Below are positions 34,165 through 43,576 of a DNA stretch of 64,000 bases, one piece after another. The notes below the pieces were generated by a model, which had not been told where the DNA came from, made no database searches, and saw only the letters and a program-made list of their open reading frames with translations. A program made the translations under genes and the position numbers. Origin of the DNA: RGEC01 sp964626685 (GTDB taxonomy: Bacteria; Bacteroidota; Bacteroidia; NS11-12g; UBA955); contig CAZVJY010000009.1 in NCBI GenBank assembly GCA_964626685.1, positions 1 through 64,000 of the forward strand, in the 5' to 3' direction. Position 1 is the first letter of the stretch; the number at the start of each line of letters is the position of its first letter.

Positions 34165-35166
34165 ATGAAAAGGACACTTTTTTATCTTGTACTGCTGCTG
34201 GTATTTTGCCTTTTGACAATTACCTCATCATGCACGGGAAATAGAGATACTGAAGCCGATACAGCCGAAAATAAGGTTTCGGTTATTACCGAAAAATATC
34301 CTGAATTTTCAGCCGATTCGGCTTTTTTGTTTATTCAAAAGCAGGTAGATTTCGGCTATCGGATACCGGGTACACAAGCACATGCGCGATGCGCAGACTG
34401 GCTTTATGCAAAACTAAAGATGTATTGTGATACCGTTTATTTTCAAAAAACCACTGCGGTTACCTGGGATAAGAAAACCATTCCGGTTTATAACATTGTT
34501 GGCGTATTCAATCCCAAGGCCATACAGCGTGGGGTTTGGGCAGCACACTGGGATTCCCGTCCCTGGGCCGACAATGATACCACCCGTAAAAACGAACCAA
34601 TAGCTGCCGCCAACGATGGTGCCAGCGGAGTAGGGGTTTTGCTGGAACTTGCCCGCAATCTGAAGAAAAATCCTCCGACCTATGGCATTGATATTGTTTT
34701 CTTTGATGCAGAAGATTACGGCAAGAGCGAATATGAAAATTCATTTTGTCTGGGTAGCCAGTATTGGTCAAAAAATCCGCACACGCGCGGTTACAAAGCA
34801 CAGTTTGGTGTGCTGCTGGACATGGTAGGCGGAAAGGATGCCGTTTTTGGACGTGAAACACTCAGCATGCAGCAGGCAGGCTGGGTTATGAACCACACTT
34901 GGGCTATTGCCGAGGAACTCGGATTTGGAAGCACATTCAGCAATATCAGTGTTTATCCCATCACGGACGATCACCACTACGTTTTTCAGGGGAGTCAGAT
35001 TCCCATGATTGATATTATACAGCACGATCCCGAAAGAAGTACGTTTGCAAAATACTGGCATACCCATGCCGACAATATGGATGCTATAAGCAAGGAAACC
35101 TTGTTTAAGGTAGGAAAAACCATGTCTGCTCTCATGTTTAATCCTCCCATTCAAATTCAGCCATGA
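34165..35166 (+). CDS. M28 family peptidase / glutaminyl-cyclase-like lipoprotein
   Basis: A 333-aa envelope protein; the signal ends ITSSC, probably a lipoprotein. The zinc-peptidase fold shows AAHWDSRPWAD (metal H and D), AANDGASGVGVLLELA, and VFFDAEDYG, with a later HDPERSTFAKYWHTHADNMD segment carrying the C-terminal histidine. The DSRPWAD form is that of glutaminyl-peptide cyclotransferases, so N-terminal pyroglutamate formation on exported proteins is as likely as peptide hydrolysis. bshB1 overlaps its 3' end by 4 nt. Confidence 0.85.
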   Translation: MKRTLFYLVLLLVFCLLTITSSCTGNRDTEADTAENKVSVITEKYPEFSADSAFLFIQKQVDFGYRIPGTQAHARCADWLYAKLKMYCDTVYFQKTTAVTWDKKTIPVYNIVGVFNPKAIQRGVWAAHWDSRPWADNDTTRKNEPIAAANDGASGVGVLLELARNLKKNPPTYGIDIVFFDAEDYGKSEYENSFCLGSQYWSKNPHTRGYKAQFGVLLDMVGGKDAVFGRETLSMQQAGWVMNHTWAIAEELGFGSTFSNISVYPITDDHHYVFQGSQIPMIDIIQHDPERSTFAKYWHTHADNMDAISKETLFKVGKTMSALMFNPPIQIQP

Positions 35167-35876
35167 CCGATATTCTGGCATTTGGAGCCCACCCGGATGA
35201 TGTTGAATTGGCAGCGGCCGGAACCTTGATACATCACATTCGGAAAGGAGCAAAGGTGGCGGTGGTTGATTTGACTTCCGGTGAATTGGGTACGCGTGGG
35301 AATGCAGAAACACGGGCGGCAGAAGCAGAGCAAAGCCGCCTGATTATGGGTGTTCACAGTCGAATGAATCTTCAGCTAAGGGATGGATTTTTTGAAAATG
35401 ATGAAGCGTCCCTGATGAAGGTAGTATATGCTTTGCGGCATTTTAGGCCCAGGGTTGTTTTGGCCAATGCCATTGCCGATCGGCATCCGGATCATGGAAG
35501 GGCAGCCGAACTGGTAAGCAGGGCTTGTTTTTTGGCAGGTTTGCCCAAAATAATTACCCTGGAAAATGAAAAAGAACAGGCCGCCTGGCGTCCTGAGGCT
35601 GTGTATCATTACATTCAGGATAGGCATATTAACCCGGATCTGGTAGTGGATATCACGGACAGTTTTGCCCAAAAAATGGAGGCCGTGAAGGCTTTCGCAA
35701 CCCAGTTTTATCGTGAAGGGGATGACGGTCCGATAACACCCATAAGCTCTGCGGAATTTCTTCATTTTATTGAGGCCAGGGCAAGGGATTTTGGGCGAAG
35801 TATCGGTGTTGAATTTGGCGAAGGATTCACAACGGAAAGACCCGTTGGTATAAGTAATTTACTGGATATTCAATAA
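35163..35876 (+). CDS. bshB1: Bacillithiol biosynthesis deacetylase BshB1
   Basis: Deacetylates GlcNAc-malate to GlcN-malate in bacillithiol synthesis. The 237-aa LmbE-fold enzyme has the zinc motif GAHPDDVE (8-15), LTSGELGTRG, and ADRHPDHGRA with the second His ligand. BshA and BshC are not in the window. Its coupling to the M28 gene (4-nt overlap) has no obvious biochemical reason. Confidence 0.92.
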   Translation: MTDILAFGAHPDDVELAAAGTLIHHIRKGAKVAVVDLTSGELGTRGNAETRAAEAEQSRLIMGVHSRMNLQLRDGFFENDEASLMKVVYALRHFRPRVVLANAIADRHPDHGRAAELVSRACFLAGLPKIITLENEKEQAAWRPEAVYHYIQDRHINPDLVVDITDSFAQKMEAVKAFATQFYREGDDGPITPISSAEFLHFIEARARDFGRSIGVEFGEGFTTERPVGISNLLDIQ

Positions 35877-35894
35877 TTACAGCTCAGTTAGCGT

Positions 35895-35903
35895 TATGGT
35901 TTG
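35895..35903 (+). promoter_or_regulatory. Possible -7 box TATGGTTTG of the VWA gene
   Basis: TA-N3-TTTG, one base longer than the consensus, 4 nt before TTG 35908. The same 3-nt spacing is seen before rnhA and pfkA. Confidence 0.35.
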
Positions 35904-35907
35904 TATA

Positions 35908-37269
35908 TTGAGTAATGCAAAATCCATAACACTTTTTTCAGCTTTATTTCTGCTGCAAATGCTGCACGCGCAGAAAGTTAGTATTGATAAGCTCATGCGG
36001 CTTTCCCCGGTGGGTATAGGTACGCAAAAAGTCATTCCATATCCGGGTATGATTTACCTTCCTATGTCTTTTTCTTCAGCAGAATTTAAAGATGTTTCCC
36101 AATTGGGTGATATACCGTCTCCGGACAGAATTCACTCTGTAGCACTTATATATACCCGTTTTAGAGAGGTGGATACTTTCAATCAGCCCAAATTAAATTA
36201 TCATCGATTTCACAACCTCAAAAAGATTTACCCTGCTGTGTTTGAAGATACTTCTATCCAGTGGAAAATTATGGAGCAGCGGCAGGCTACCGAGAAGGAA
36301 GATGCCATGAAGTGTTTTCATGGTTTTATCATTCTCCTGAAAAATGAACCTCCCAAGGTTCTGATTGAAAAGGAGCTGTCAATGATTAAATCCGTTATTG
36401 ACAGTTACCATGACAGTTTGATATGGGTGCCAGAAAAAATCACCTGGCGTGTTAAGAGAGTAAAGGAAGAAACCGGTTACTATTTTCCGGTAAACAAGAA
36501 TAAACGCAGGCAGGGTTCTCTTTACACTAGCAGTTTTCTGGGCATGCGCGAAAAGCAGTACATCACACGTAGGGACAGCACCGTACTGAAAAGAACCGGC
36601 GGATATTATGCACGTAAAGGGTATTTTGATACATCGGTTTTTAAAAATGTGCATGAATACAACTTTCTGATTACGCGCCGCTGGAGTAAGAAAATGGCTG
36701 TGGTGGCCGATGTTACAGGTAGTATGAGTCCATACAGTACCCAGGTGATGCTATGGCTGAAAAATAGGCCGGAAGTGCTGTTGAATGGCAGGTTTGCCTT
36801 TTTCAATGATGGCGACGCAAAACCCGACATGCTGAAACGCATCGGTAGCTCGGGTGGTATCCATTTTGCTTCCACCACAAACTATGATTCTGTTTACCTG
36901 ACGATGGATCGAACCATGCGGGCCGGAACCGGAGGGGATATTCCGGAAAACAACCTCGAAGCAGTGCTGGAAACCCTGAAGCGCTGGCCTGATACCGATA
37001 CTGTGCTGATGATTGCAGATAATGAGGCATCCGTTAAGGATATGTCGTTACTAAAGAACATTAAAAAGCCGGTTAGTGTAATGCTGTGTGGCGCCGCCAG
37101 CAAAATACACAAAGACTATATAGAGATAACCAAAGTTACCGGAGGCAGGCTGTTTGTGCTAAGTACAGAATTGTCTGAAATGAAAAAATGGCAAAACGGA
37201 ACAGAGGTGCCGCTACGTGGGGGAAAATTCGAATACAGAAACGGAGAACTGATCAGGAAGAAAACCTAA
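35908..37269 (+). CDS. Secreted protein with a VWA-like domain
   Basis: About 453 aa with a signal peptide ending MLHAQ. The C-terminal half has a von Willebrand A-like fold with an apparent MIDAS site: DVTGSMSPYS, then TGGDIPENN, then MIADNEASVKD. The N-terminal half (residues ~25-230) is unfamiliar and rich in basic residues. I prefer TTG 35908, because ATG 35896 lies inside a possible promoter box; either start leaves a signal peptide. Its stop overlaps the convergent CoA-transferase gene by 17 bp. Metal-dependent binding of a partner is inferred; function unknown. Confidence 0.68.
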   Translation: MSNAKSITLFSALFLLQMLHAQKVSIDKLMRLSPVGIGTQKVIPYPGMIYLPMSFSSAEFKDVSQLGDIPSPDRIHSVALIYTRFREVDTFNQPKLNYHRFHNLKKIYPAVFEDTSIQWKIMEQRQATEKEDAMKCFHGFIILLKNEPPKVLIEKELSMIKSVIDSYHDSLIWVPEKITWRVKRVKEETGYYFPVNKNKRRQGSLYTSSFLGMREKQYITRRDSTVLKRTGGYYARKGYFDTSVFKNVHEYNFLITRRWSKKMAVVADVTGSMSPYSTQVMLWLKNRPEVLLNGRFAFFNDGDAKPDMLKRIGSSGGIHFASTTNYDSVYLTMDRTMRAGTGGDIPENNLEAVLETLKRWPDTDTVLMIADNEASVKDMSLLKNIKKPVSVMLCGAASKIHKDYIEITKVTGGRLFVLSTELSEMKKWQNGTEVPLRGGKFEYRNGELIRKKT

Positions 37270-37912
37270 TGGTTTTTATATCTCCTTCAACTATAAGCCT
37301 GCCCTGGGTTTTGGCCCTTACCTCATCGATGGTTACGTCTTCGGCAATTTCACGCAGTTCAAATCCGCGTTCGGTTATTTCAAATACCCCCAGTTCCGTG
37401 ACCACCTTTTTTACGCAGCGAAGTCCGGTAATTGGCAGTGTGCATTCTGTCAGCAGTTTGCTTTCACCGGCTTTGTTGGTATGCTGCATGGCCACAATGA
37501 TATTTTTAGCGGAGGCCACCAGATCCATGGCACCGCCCATGCCTTTAACCATTTTGCCGGGAATTTTCCAGTTGGCTATATCGCCTTTGTCGCTCACTTC
37601 CATGGCGCCCAGCACTGTTAAATCAACCTTCCCGGCACGAATCATACCGAAAGAAGTGGCACCATCAAAGAAACTGGCTCCTTTGGCGGTGGTTATGGTT
37701 TGTTTTCCTGCATTGATTAAATCGGGATCTTCTTCGCCTTCAAAGGGGAAGGGGCCCATACCCAGCAAGCCGTTTTCGCTTTGCAGGATTACCTCCACAC
37801 CTTCGGGTATGTAATTGGCAACCAGTGTAGGGATACCAATTCCAAGGTTCACATAGTAGCCGTCCTGTAATTCCTGCGCAATGCGCTTTGCGATTCCGTA
37901 CTTGTCGAGCAT
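37253..37912 (-). CDS. scoB: 3-oxoacid (succinyl-CoA:acetoacetate) CoA-transferase subunit B
   Basis: Subunit B of the heteromeric CoA-transferase used in ketone body or acetoacetate metabolism. Catalytic E46 lies in LQSENGLLGMG, preceded by NLGIGIPTL; GGAMDLVASAKNI and CTLPITG also match. I chose ATG 37912 (MLDKYGIAKRIAQEL, 219 aa). Subunit A normally precedes B, but here a cytochrome gene lies 47 nt upstream and no scoA is in the window. Confidence 0.9.
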   Translation of the reverse strand: MLDKYGIAKRIAQELQDGYYVNLGIGIPTLVANYIPEGVEVILQSENGLLGMGPFPFEGEEDPDLINAGKQTITTAKGASFFDGATSFGMIRAGKVDLTVLGAMEVSDKGDIANWKIPGKMVKGMGGAMDLVASAKNIIVAMQHTNKAGESKLLTECTLPITGLRCVKKVVTELGVFEITERGFELREIAEDVTIDEVRAKTQGRLIVEGDIKTIRFSS

Positions 37913-37959
37913 ATTAATTGCAAAATTCCGAAAAAAAAACGAAAGCCGTATGCCATTTG

Positions 37960-39879
37960 TCACAACCTTTGAAGCAATTCTTTTGCTTCCCTGTTGGCAG
38001 GTTGTATTCTCAGTGCTTCGTTGAGCTGTAACTTAGCCTGGCCTTTATTTCCCACTTTCAAGTAAATCTCAGCCAGGTAAAGCCTGGCATTTTCATTGTC
38101 GGGGAATAGGGAAACAACCTTTTTTAAATGGATAAGGGCTTTTCCACTATTGCCACTGAGCCATTCAGCCACACCCAGGTTTAACAAAGCCAGTTCATGT
38201 TTGCTTTGCTGTTTCAAGGTCTGTGACAGAACATCAATAGCCTCGCCAAATCGTTTAAGGCGAATAAGTGCGTTGCCCAGTTCAGCTGCAAAATCGGCCT
38301 GTAATGGCATCTTCTCTGCCGCAATGCGGTACCATTCCGCTGCATTTTCGGTCTTCATACTTTTATCGAATGCCTTTGCAGTTCGGTACGCGGTCCATGC
38401 GGATATTTCGTCAGTATTTAATGAGGTTGAAATGGTTGTGATTTTGTCCCATTGTCCGTGGGCGTAGTGGTAGTGAATCTCCTGTTCTTTACTGCCTTTA
38501 TCAAGTAATTTCTTAGCCTGGTTCAGGTAAACCGGATTTGCATCAAACTTCTCAAACCATGAAAGGTAAGCCTGCAATTGCATGGCAGATTTCGGTGCTG
38601 GTTGGTTTACGGCATATAAACCCACAGGTTTGCCCGGATTGATCAGGTTCTGTGATACAGGTTTGCGTATGTAATGGTCATGAACAGTTACGTGTGGAAT
38701 GTCGGCAGTGCCGCTCTTGGGCATATGGCACCCTACACAGTTGTTTCCGGTTTTCTGAATTTCATGTGCGGGAGCACTGCAGTTCAGTTTGGCAGCATTT
38801 CCTCCTGAGCTGTGGCAATCATTGCAAGCTTTGTTGAATAGTTCAGTATTGGTTTTGCGAACGCTCACATGGGGGTTGTGGCAGGTAATACAGGTTAAGT
38901 TGAGTTTGCCGCCTTCTTTGTTGGAAACCTTGAAGCATCGGCTCATCTGCAATCTTTCAGCGTGCCCTGCCATGTAAAATGCCTTTCCGTTTTCGTGCAT
39001 GGGCATGTAGATTTCAAAAATGCTGTCTAGGTGCATGCCGGGACGGAAATCCGTGAACTTTTTACCGGGTTTTAATACATTGTTGCCTTGCAAATGGCAG
39101 CGCTGGCAGATATCTACCTGAAGTTTCCATGGCAAACGCGAAGGATTCACAATGGTTCTGTCAGCTACTTTGTTTACGTCGACAATGATTCCTTTTCGCT
39201 TTTCAGCCACATGCAATTCTCCGGGGCCATGGCATCTTTCGCAGTCTATGCCTTGTGGTGTGTGTGTAAACTTGTTAATACTGCCTTCTTCCACTTTGGG
39301 CATGCCATTGTGACAACTCATGCACTCAACATCAATTTTGCGTGAAAAACCAGTGTTGGTGGTCTCATAACCCGGTGGCAAATCCCATTTGCCGGATTGC
39401 GTGTAAAATGTCAATGGAGCCTGAAACCAGTAGTCACCATCGCGCCAGAAGTGGCTGTTTGTATGGTGTCCGCTCCCGACAATGTGCGTAATTTGCTCGG
39501 TGCGGCTATGGGTGGTATCTCCGTTTTTTAAGCGGTATTCGCGTATGAAATATTTTCCGCCGGCGCTGAAAGGAAGATAATACAGGTCCTTTTTCGCATC
39601 GTATACCGACTTTACATTGTTCCAGACAGCTTTACTTCTTTCAGCAGTGGCATCGCCAAAACTACTGCCCATGCCTGTTTCAATAAAAGTATGGTAGTGA
39701 TCGGCGTGGCATTCCTTACAGGTGGCAATTCCGACATAATCTACAGTATCCTGTAAATTCAGGAAAAACGACGTATCCTTTTTTATAGGTTTGCTATCCG
39801 AACAGGTGCTCATAGAAAGCAAAACTGTGAAAATGCATAACCCAAGCCAGATAAATGGTATGATTTTTCTACCGCTCAT
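37960..39879 (-). CDS. Heptaheme c-type cytochrome with C-terminal TPR domain
   Basis: A 639-aa exported protein, probably a lipoprotein (signal ends SMSTC). Seven CxxCH heme sites are present: CKECH, CMSCH, CERCH, CQRCH, CITCH, CNDCH and CVGCH, all in the first ~400 residues, with many extra histidines available as distal ligands. Residues ~430-639 form several TPR-like helical pairs (AEWYRIAAEKMPLQ, ALLNLGVAEWLSGN, ARLYLAEIYLKVGN). The heme part resembles cytochrome c554-type multiheme proteins. An electron transfer role is likely; the partner is unknown. It follows the secreted unknown by 16 nt in the rhodanese operon. Confidence 0.86.
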   Translation of the reverse strand: MSGRKIIPFIWLGLCIFTVLLSMSTCSDSKPIKKDTSFFLNLQDTVDYVGIATCKECHADHYHTFIETGMGSSFGDATAERSKAVWNNVKSVYDAKKDLYYLPFSAGGKYFIREYRLKNGDTTHSRTEQITHIVGSGHHTNSHFWRDGDYWFQAPLTFYTQSGKWDLPPGYETTNTGFSRKIDVECMSCHNGMPKVEEGSINKFTHTPQGIDCERCHGPGELHVAEKRKGIIVDVNKVADRTIVNPSRLPWKLQVDICQRCHLQGNNVLKPGKKFTDFRPGMHLDSIFEIYMPMHENGKAFYMAGHAERLQMSRCFKVSNKEGGKLNLTCITCHNPHVSVRKTNTELFNKACNDCHSSGGNAAKLNCSAPAHEIQKTGNNCVGCHMPKSGTADIPHVTVHDHYIRKPVSQNLINPGKPVGLYAVNQPAPKSAMQLQAYLSWFEKFDANPVYLNQAKKLLDKGSKEQEIHYHYAHGQWDKITTISTSLNTDEISAWTAYRTAKAFDKSMKTENAAEWYRIAAEKMPLQADFAAELGNALIRLKRFGEAIDVLSQTLKQQSKHELALLNLGVAEWLSGNSGKALIHLKKVVSLFPDNENARLYLAEIYLKVGNKGQAKLQLNEALRIQPANREAKELLQRL

Positions 39880-39895
39880 GGCTGTGAAATAGCAT

Positions 39896-40654
39896 TTATC
39901 TTTTGTTTTTCCCTTTTGGGGTTTTCAATGTAATCCACTTGTCGGGCCTTACCTGGCCATCGGATTGAAACCTGAAATCAGGAAGCAGCAGTTCTTTTTT
40001 CTCCGTGATGAACGGTTTGATACTGCTGAAGAAATATGGTGTGTTTGCATCCTTTCGCTGGTAAGGATTCCACACTCCGGTGAAGATAATGGACGGTTCC
40101 TGCAGTCTTATGGCATCGGGTAGGGAAGCTACTTTTTTCTCGGCAGCATGAGAAAGAAAAGTGATTCTAAAAATGCCTTTGGCACTTCCTGCGTATTTCC
40201 CACCTGCATCTTCCATCAGTTCATAACTGCCCTCTGCAAACAACATCTTCCATCCGTTTGCTATCAGTGAATCAAGTGTAAATCTGGCAGACGGTGCGGA
40301 ATTCACCGTATCTACATAATCTACCGCCGAAGCATTGAAGATGTTTTCTATGCTCGGTAAAAGGTCGAAATGGTTTTGAATGCCTCGGTGCAGGCTGTGG
40401 CCTCGTAAAGCAGGCTTGGTAAGGTTATCGCCCTTTTTTAAACCAGAAACCACTATACGGATATGGGTGCACTGTGTATCGGCGCCAAAACCTCCGTCAA
40501 AGGTGTCGTTTAACCTCAAGAAGATATCCTTGTGCCTGTCATTTGTGATTTCTCCAATTCCCGGGTTGAGGGATTGGACAGCAGGCTCTGATTCTTGCTG
40601 TGCCGAAAGAAGTAACGGTAGCAAAAAAAGCAATATTCCCGTTAGATTCCGCAT
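39896..40654 (-). CDS. Secreted protein of unknown function
   Basis: A 252-aa protein with a signal peptide (MRNLTGILLFLLPLLLSAQQ). I do not recognise the family. The mature part includes a HIRIVVSGLKKGDNL strand, LRGHSLHRGIQNHFD, and TGVWNPYQRKDANTPYFF, and ends in a basic KTPKGKNKR tail. It shares one base with the rhodanese stop (TAATG) and precedes the heptaheme cytochrome by 16 nt, so it may belong to that redox unit. Confidence 0.65.
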   Translation of the reverse strand: MRNLTGILLFLLPLLLSAQQESEPAVQSLNPGIGEITNDRHKDIFLRLNDTFDGGFGADTQCTHIRIVVSGLKKGDNLTKPALRGHSLHRGIQNHFDLLPSIENIFNASAVDYVDTVNSAPSARFTLDSLIANGWKMLFAEGSYELMEDAGGKYAGSAKGIFRITFLSHAAEKKVASLPDAIRLQEPSIIFTGVWNPYQRKDANTPYFFSSIKPFITEKKELLLPDFRFQSDGQVRPDKWITLKTPKGKNKR

Positions 40655-40959
40655 TAGGCGCCAAATTGTCTTTGCCAGTCAAGCATGCCTCCGAGAAGGT
40701 TTCTTACTTTGGTGAAGCCCTGAGATTCTAAAAAAGCCTTGGCTGTGGCGCTCCTGGCTCCACTGCGGCAATGCACAATGATTTCATCCTGTTTATGATC
40801 TTCCAGTTCATCTACTTTCCCCGGCAGTTCAGCCAGTGGTATAAGGGTAGCGCCTATGTTAAACTCTTCGTATTCCCAGTTCTCACGAACATCAATAATC
40901 ATAGGGGCTGTTCCAGCGTCAATCCTGGATTTTAATTCAATAACGGTAATATCTTCCAT
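40654..40959 (-). CDS. Single-domain rhodanese
   Basis: A 101-aa rhodanese-fold protein with the active-site loop HCRSGARS (C64), the CH2-type IIDVRENWEYEEFNI region, and the GGMLDWQRQ ending. A six-residue loop starting with Cys fits sulfur transfer rather than phosphatase activity. No signal peptide, so cytoplasmic. It sits 2 nt after the T9SS gene and overlaps the secreted unknown by 1 nt. Confidence 0.9.
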   Translation of the reverse strand: MEDITVIELKSRIDAGTAPMIIDVRENWEYEEFNIGATLIPLAELPGKVDELEDHKQDEIIVHCRSGARSATAKAFLESQGFTKVRNLLGGMLDWQRQFGA

Positions 40960-40961
40960 AC

Positions 40962-42890
40962 TTAGGGGTTTTTAATCAATTTTTGGCTGTATGTCTTTCC
41001 GGCAATGTCTGTGCAATGCACGATATAGATTCCGGATTTGAGGTCTTCAATGAAAATCTCATTGGTAGGACGGGTAATGTCAAGTACTTTTAAACCGGTA
41101 ATTGAAAATACCGAGATGTGCTTTAGATCGTTTATTCCCTCAATTCTGGCGATGTATGAGGCAGGATTGGGCACAATCCTAAAAACTCGTTTAACTGTGG
41201 GTTTAACACCCATGCGATGCTCTGCAGCGGAACCGATCAGCGGTCTGAGCATAGGAATTCCTTTTACCGAGGCATCCACAGGCTCCCACTGGCCAAGCAG
41301 GTTATAATACAGGTTGGGATTTTTTACATTCTGGCCCTGGTAGCGGTAATTGTTGTCGTATCCTACATTCAGCACAAACTTCTGAAACTGAACCCATCCG
41401 ATGTAGTAAGTGCCTTTGTCCAGCAGCAGGCTGCTATCGAAATAGAAATAGTGGAAACCGTTGTGCGTGTCTTTGTATACAGGCAATTCAAAAGGTGTTT
41501 CATAGATTAGCTCATCCTGATTGTCGGTGGCACCAATCGGTGAAAGCTTACGCCAAACCCTGAACCTGAATTTTCGGCTGGATACATCCTCAACACTTTG
41601 ATTAAACATAACCGCCAGCCCGCGAAAAGTGTCTTTTTTGAGCAAATCGAATTTCATGGCAAACTGACCCTTAATGTCGGGCAGAAATTCATAGTTCAGG
41701 CCAAAACCACCTTCTGCAGTGCCATCATCCCAAGCATACCATGGTGTAAATGTTTGTTTTGATTGAAAAACGTTGTTGTTACCGACGGCATTATAGTTGT
41801 CAGGTGTAATATCATCGCTTTGCGGAGCAATTTTGTAGGTAAGTTTCAAAAAAGGATTTTCTCCTGACAAGGTATCCATTTTTACCTGTCCAAAACTCTC
41901 ACCATCTACTCCGGGAGCTATGTTTTTACTGCTAAGGCTAAATGGGCGGAACAATACCAGTGAATCATATCGGTTGCGTATTTCAAGCTGAAAACGGGTT
42001 TGAACGGTAACAGCGCTGTTCAGGTTTCTAATTGTTATGTTATGACTGGGCAGGGTTTGATTTGAAAAATCATCCACGAAATGCCGGTATGGCATGCTGT
42101 AATAATTTTTTAGCAGGGAAGGAGAAGCAAACTGAATACCTATATCTCGGATGCCGGTATCTTTCGCACTACGGCTCCTGTCAAGCCTCACGTAATCTAT
42201 ATGCCAGTGGTTAAGATTGCCTGTAGCTTTGGTGTAGTTTACCCAGCGAAACTGAAATGTACCATGCAAAAACTCAGTCTGAAAAGCCGGAACCATAACC
42301 TGTTTGAAAGCACCGGAATTCTTGCCTGTTTGCGACCAAACGCGTTTCCAGATGCCGGTTTTGGTTTTGAAAAACAAAATCAGTGAATCCTCCGTTTCTG
42401 GAACGTCTCCTAGGCCTGACGTTTGAAAGAAAAAGCTGAGGTAAACGCTGTCTGATGGTGTGTAATTTTTGGTTGTTACAGGCCCCGTCTTATAAAACTG
42501 CAGGTTAATGGGTTGGCTTGTAAGGCTGTCGGCATAGACGAAAACCGATTTATTTAACAGACCCTTCCATGGTTTCCCATTCGAGTTTAGATGATCAAAA
42601 GTGGCTACGTTGTAATCAGGCTGATTCACCGGAAAGGAATTGTTTATCCAAACCTGATTGTCGGTCCAACGATTGTAGGACGGATAGCCGCTTTCAGCAG
42701 TAAAATTATCAAAAAAAGGCAAATCCAGGGTGTCGGTTATTTTGCTGAAATGCAATTCCACTTTAGATGACACACTTTTGCGATCAGCAGATTGCAACGG
42801 TGAAAACAAAATGCCCTGGCCAAACAGGTAAACATTGCAACTGAACAGCAAAAGCGTAACGAGGGTAATTCGGTTTTTCATCAATGACAA
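40962..42890 (-). CDS. T9SS cargo protein with type A C-terminal domain
   Basis: A 642-aa exported protein with signal MSLMKNRITLVTLLLFSCN...FGQG. Residues ~55-260 look like a jelly-roll or MAM-like sandwich (LPFFDNFTAESGYPSYNRWTDNQVWIN, WHIDYVRLDRS). A second unit, YAWDDGTAEGGFGL, is often seen in Bacteroidota exported proteins. The last ~70 residues (FRIVPNPASYIARIEG, ISVFSITG, LKSGIYIVHC) form the type A T9SS signal. MKNR at 42881 is an alternative start. No TAnnTTTG precedes it. Function unknown. Confidence 0.85.
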   Translation of the reverse strand: MSLMKNRITLVTLLLFSCNVYLFGQGILFSPLQSADRKSVSSKVELHFSKITDTLDLPFFDNFTAESGYPSYNRWTDNQVWINNSFPVNQPDYNVATFDHLNSNGKPWKGLLNKSVFVYADSLTSQPINLQFYKTGPVTTKNYTPSDSVYLSFFFQTSGLGDVPETEDSLILFFKTKTGIWKRVWSQTGKNSGAFKQVMVPAFQTEFLHGTFQFRWVNYTKATGNLNHWHIDYVRLDRSRSAKDTGIRDIGIQFASPSLLKNYYSMPYRHFVDDFSNQTLPSHNITIRNLNSAVTVQTRFQLEIRNRYDSLVLFRPFSLSSKNIAPGVDGESFGQVKMDTLSGENPFLKLTYKIAPQSDDITPDNYNAVGNNNVFQSKQTFTPWYAWDDGTAEGGFGLNYEFLPDIKGQFAMKFDLLKKDTFRGLAVMFNQSVEDVSSRKFRFRVWRKLSPIGATDNQDELIYETPFELPVYKDTHNGFHYFYFDSSLLLDKGTYYIGWVQFQKFVLNVGYDNNYRYQGQNVKNPNLYYNLLGQWEPVDASVKGIPMLRPLIGSAAEHRMGVKPTVKRVFRIVPNPASYIARIEGINDLKHISVFSITGLKVLDITRPTNEIFIEDLKSGIYIVHCTDIAGKTYSQKLIKNP

Positions 42891-42940
42891 CCCGGATAAA
42901 CGCAGGGTCTACCGTTTATATTGTAATGCAAAGGTAAAAA

Positions 42941-43576
42941 TCAGAGCGGTTTTTTCCGTTTTTTTCTTTTTGCTTCCTTTGCGGCGGTAGGTTCCTGATC
43001 CTGTGCGTCGGGTTCAATTGCGGTACTGTCGACATTTTCATTGTCATCGGCCTGATTTTTTACCACAATCAGATCAATACGCGTGCCTTTGGTTATCATT
43101 TTACCTGCCGGAACCTCCATGCCATTAATGCTCTGTTTGGTTACCAGGTTATTGCCTATTTCATCATACACATATTCAATATTACCCAGTTCCAGTCCGT
43201 TATTTTTTATCAGTACTTTGGCCAGCGTGAGACTTTGATCTACCAGCATCGGCATTTTTACCTTGGGTTTATCTAGGGCATTTACCACCAGGTAAATAAT
43301 CCTGTTGGGTTTAACATCGCTTCCTGCAAGGGGATCCTGTTCGGTAACTGCATCTCTCTTCATGTTTTCCAGATACACCGAATCTGTAATTTCGTAGCGC
43401 AGTCCCTCATAATCCAGTTTTTCTATGGCTTCCTGCGTATTCATGCCAACAATGGACGGAACCTTCACTGCCACATTGTGGTTGGTAAACCAGTTCATCC
43501 AGAGAAAAAGCAAGAGGATAAAAACGCCTGTAGCCGCAATTCCGAGACCGATATTGAAGAACCAGTTCTTATTCAT
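42941..43576 (-). CDS. Membrane-anchored PASTA-domain protein
   Basis: A 211-aa protein with one N-terminal membrane helix (about 8-30) and two PASTA domains outside the membrane (about 36-103 and 106-175: VKVPSIVGMNTQEAIEKL and VKMPMLVDQSLTLAKVLI). A charged tail ending in Lys/Arg follows. PASTA domains usually bind muropeptides or beta-lactam targets in kinases and PBPs, but no kinase or PBP domain is attached. It overlaps the double Ddl gene by 8 nt, which supports a cell-wall role. Confidence 0.9.
   Translation of the reverse strand: MNKNWFFNIGLGIAATGVFILLLFLWMNWFTNHNVAVKVPSIVGMNTQEAIEKLDYEGLRYEITDSVYLENMKRDAVTEQDPLAGSDVKPNRIIYLVVNALDKPKVKMPMLVDQSLTLAKVLIKNNGLELGNIEYVYDEIGNNLVTKQSINGMEVPAGKMITKGTRIDLIVVKNQADDNENVDSTAIEPDAQDQEPTAAKEAKRKKRKKPL

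Noticed and set aside
40380..40715. A 111-codon plus-strand frame across the secreted unknown and rhodanese genes.
   Set aside because: It is antisense to genes with signal-peptide and catalytic-motif support and its product is unlike a real protein.
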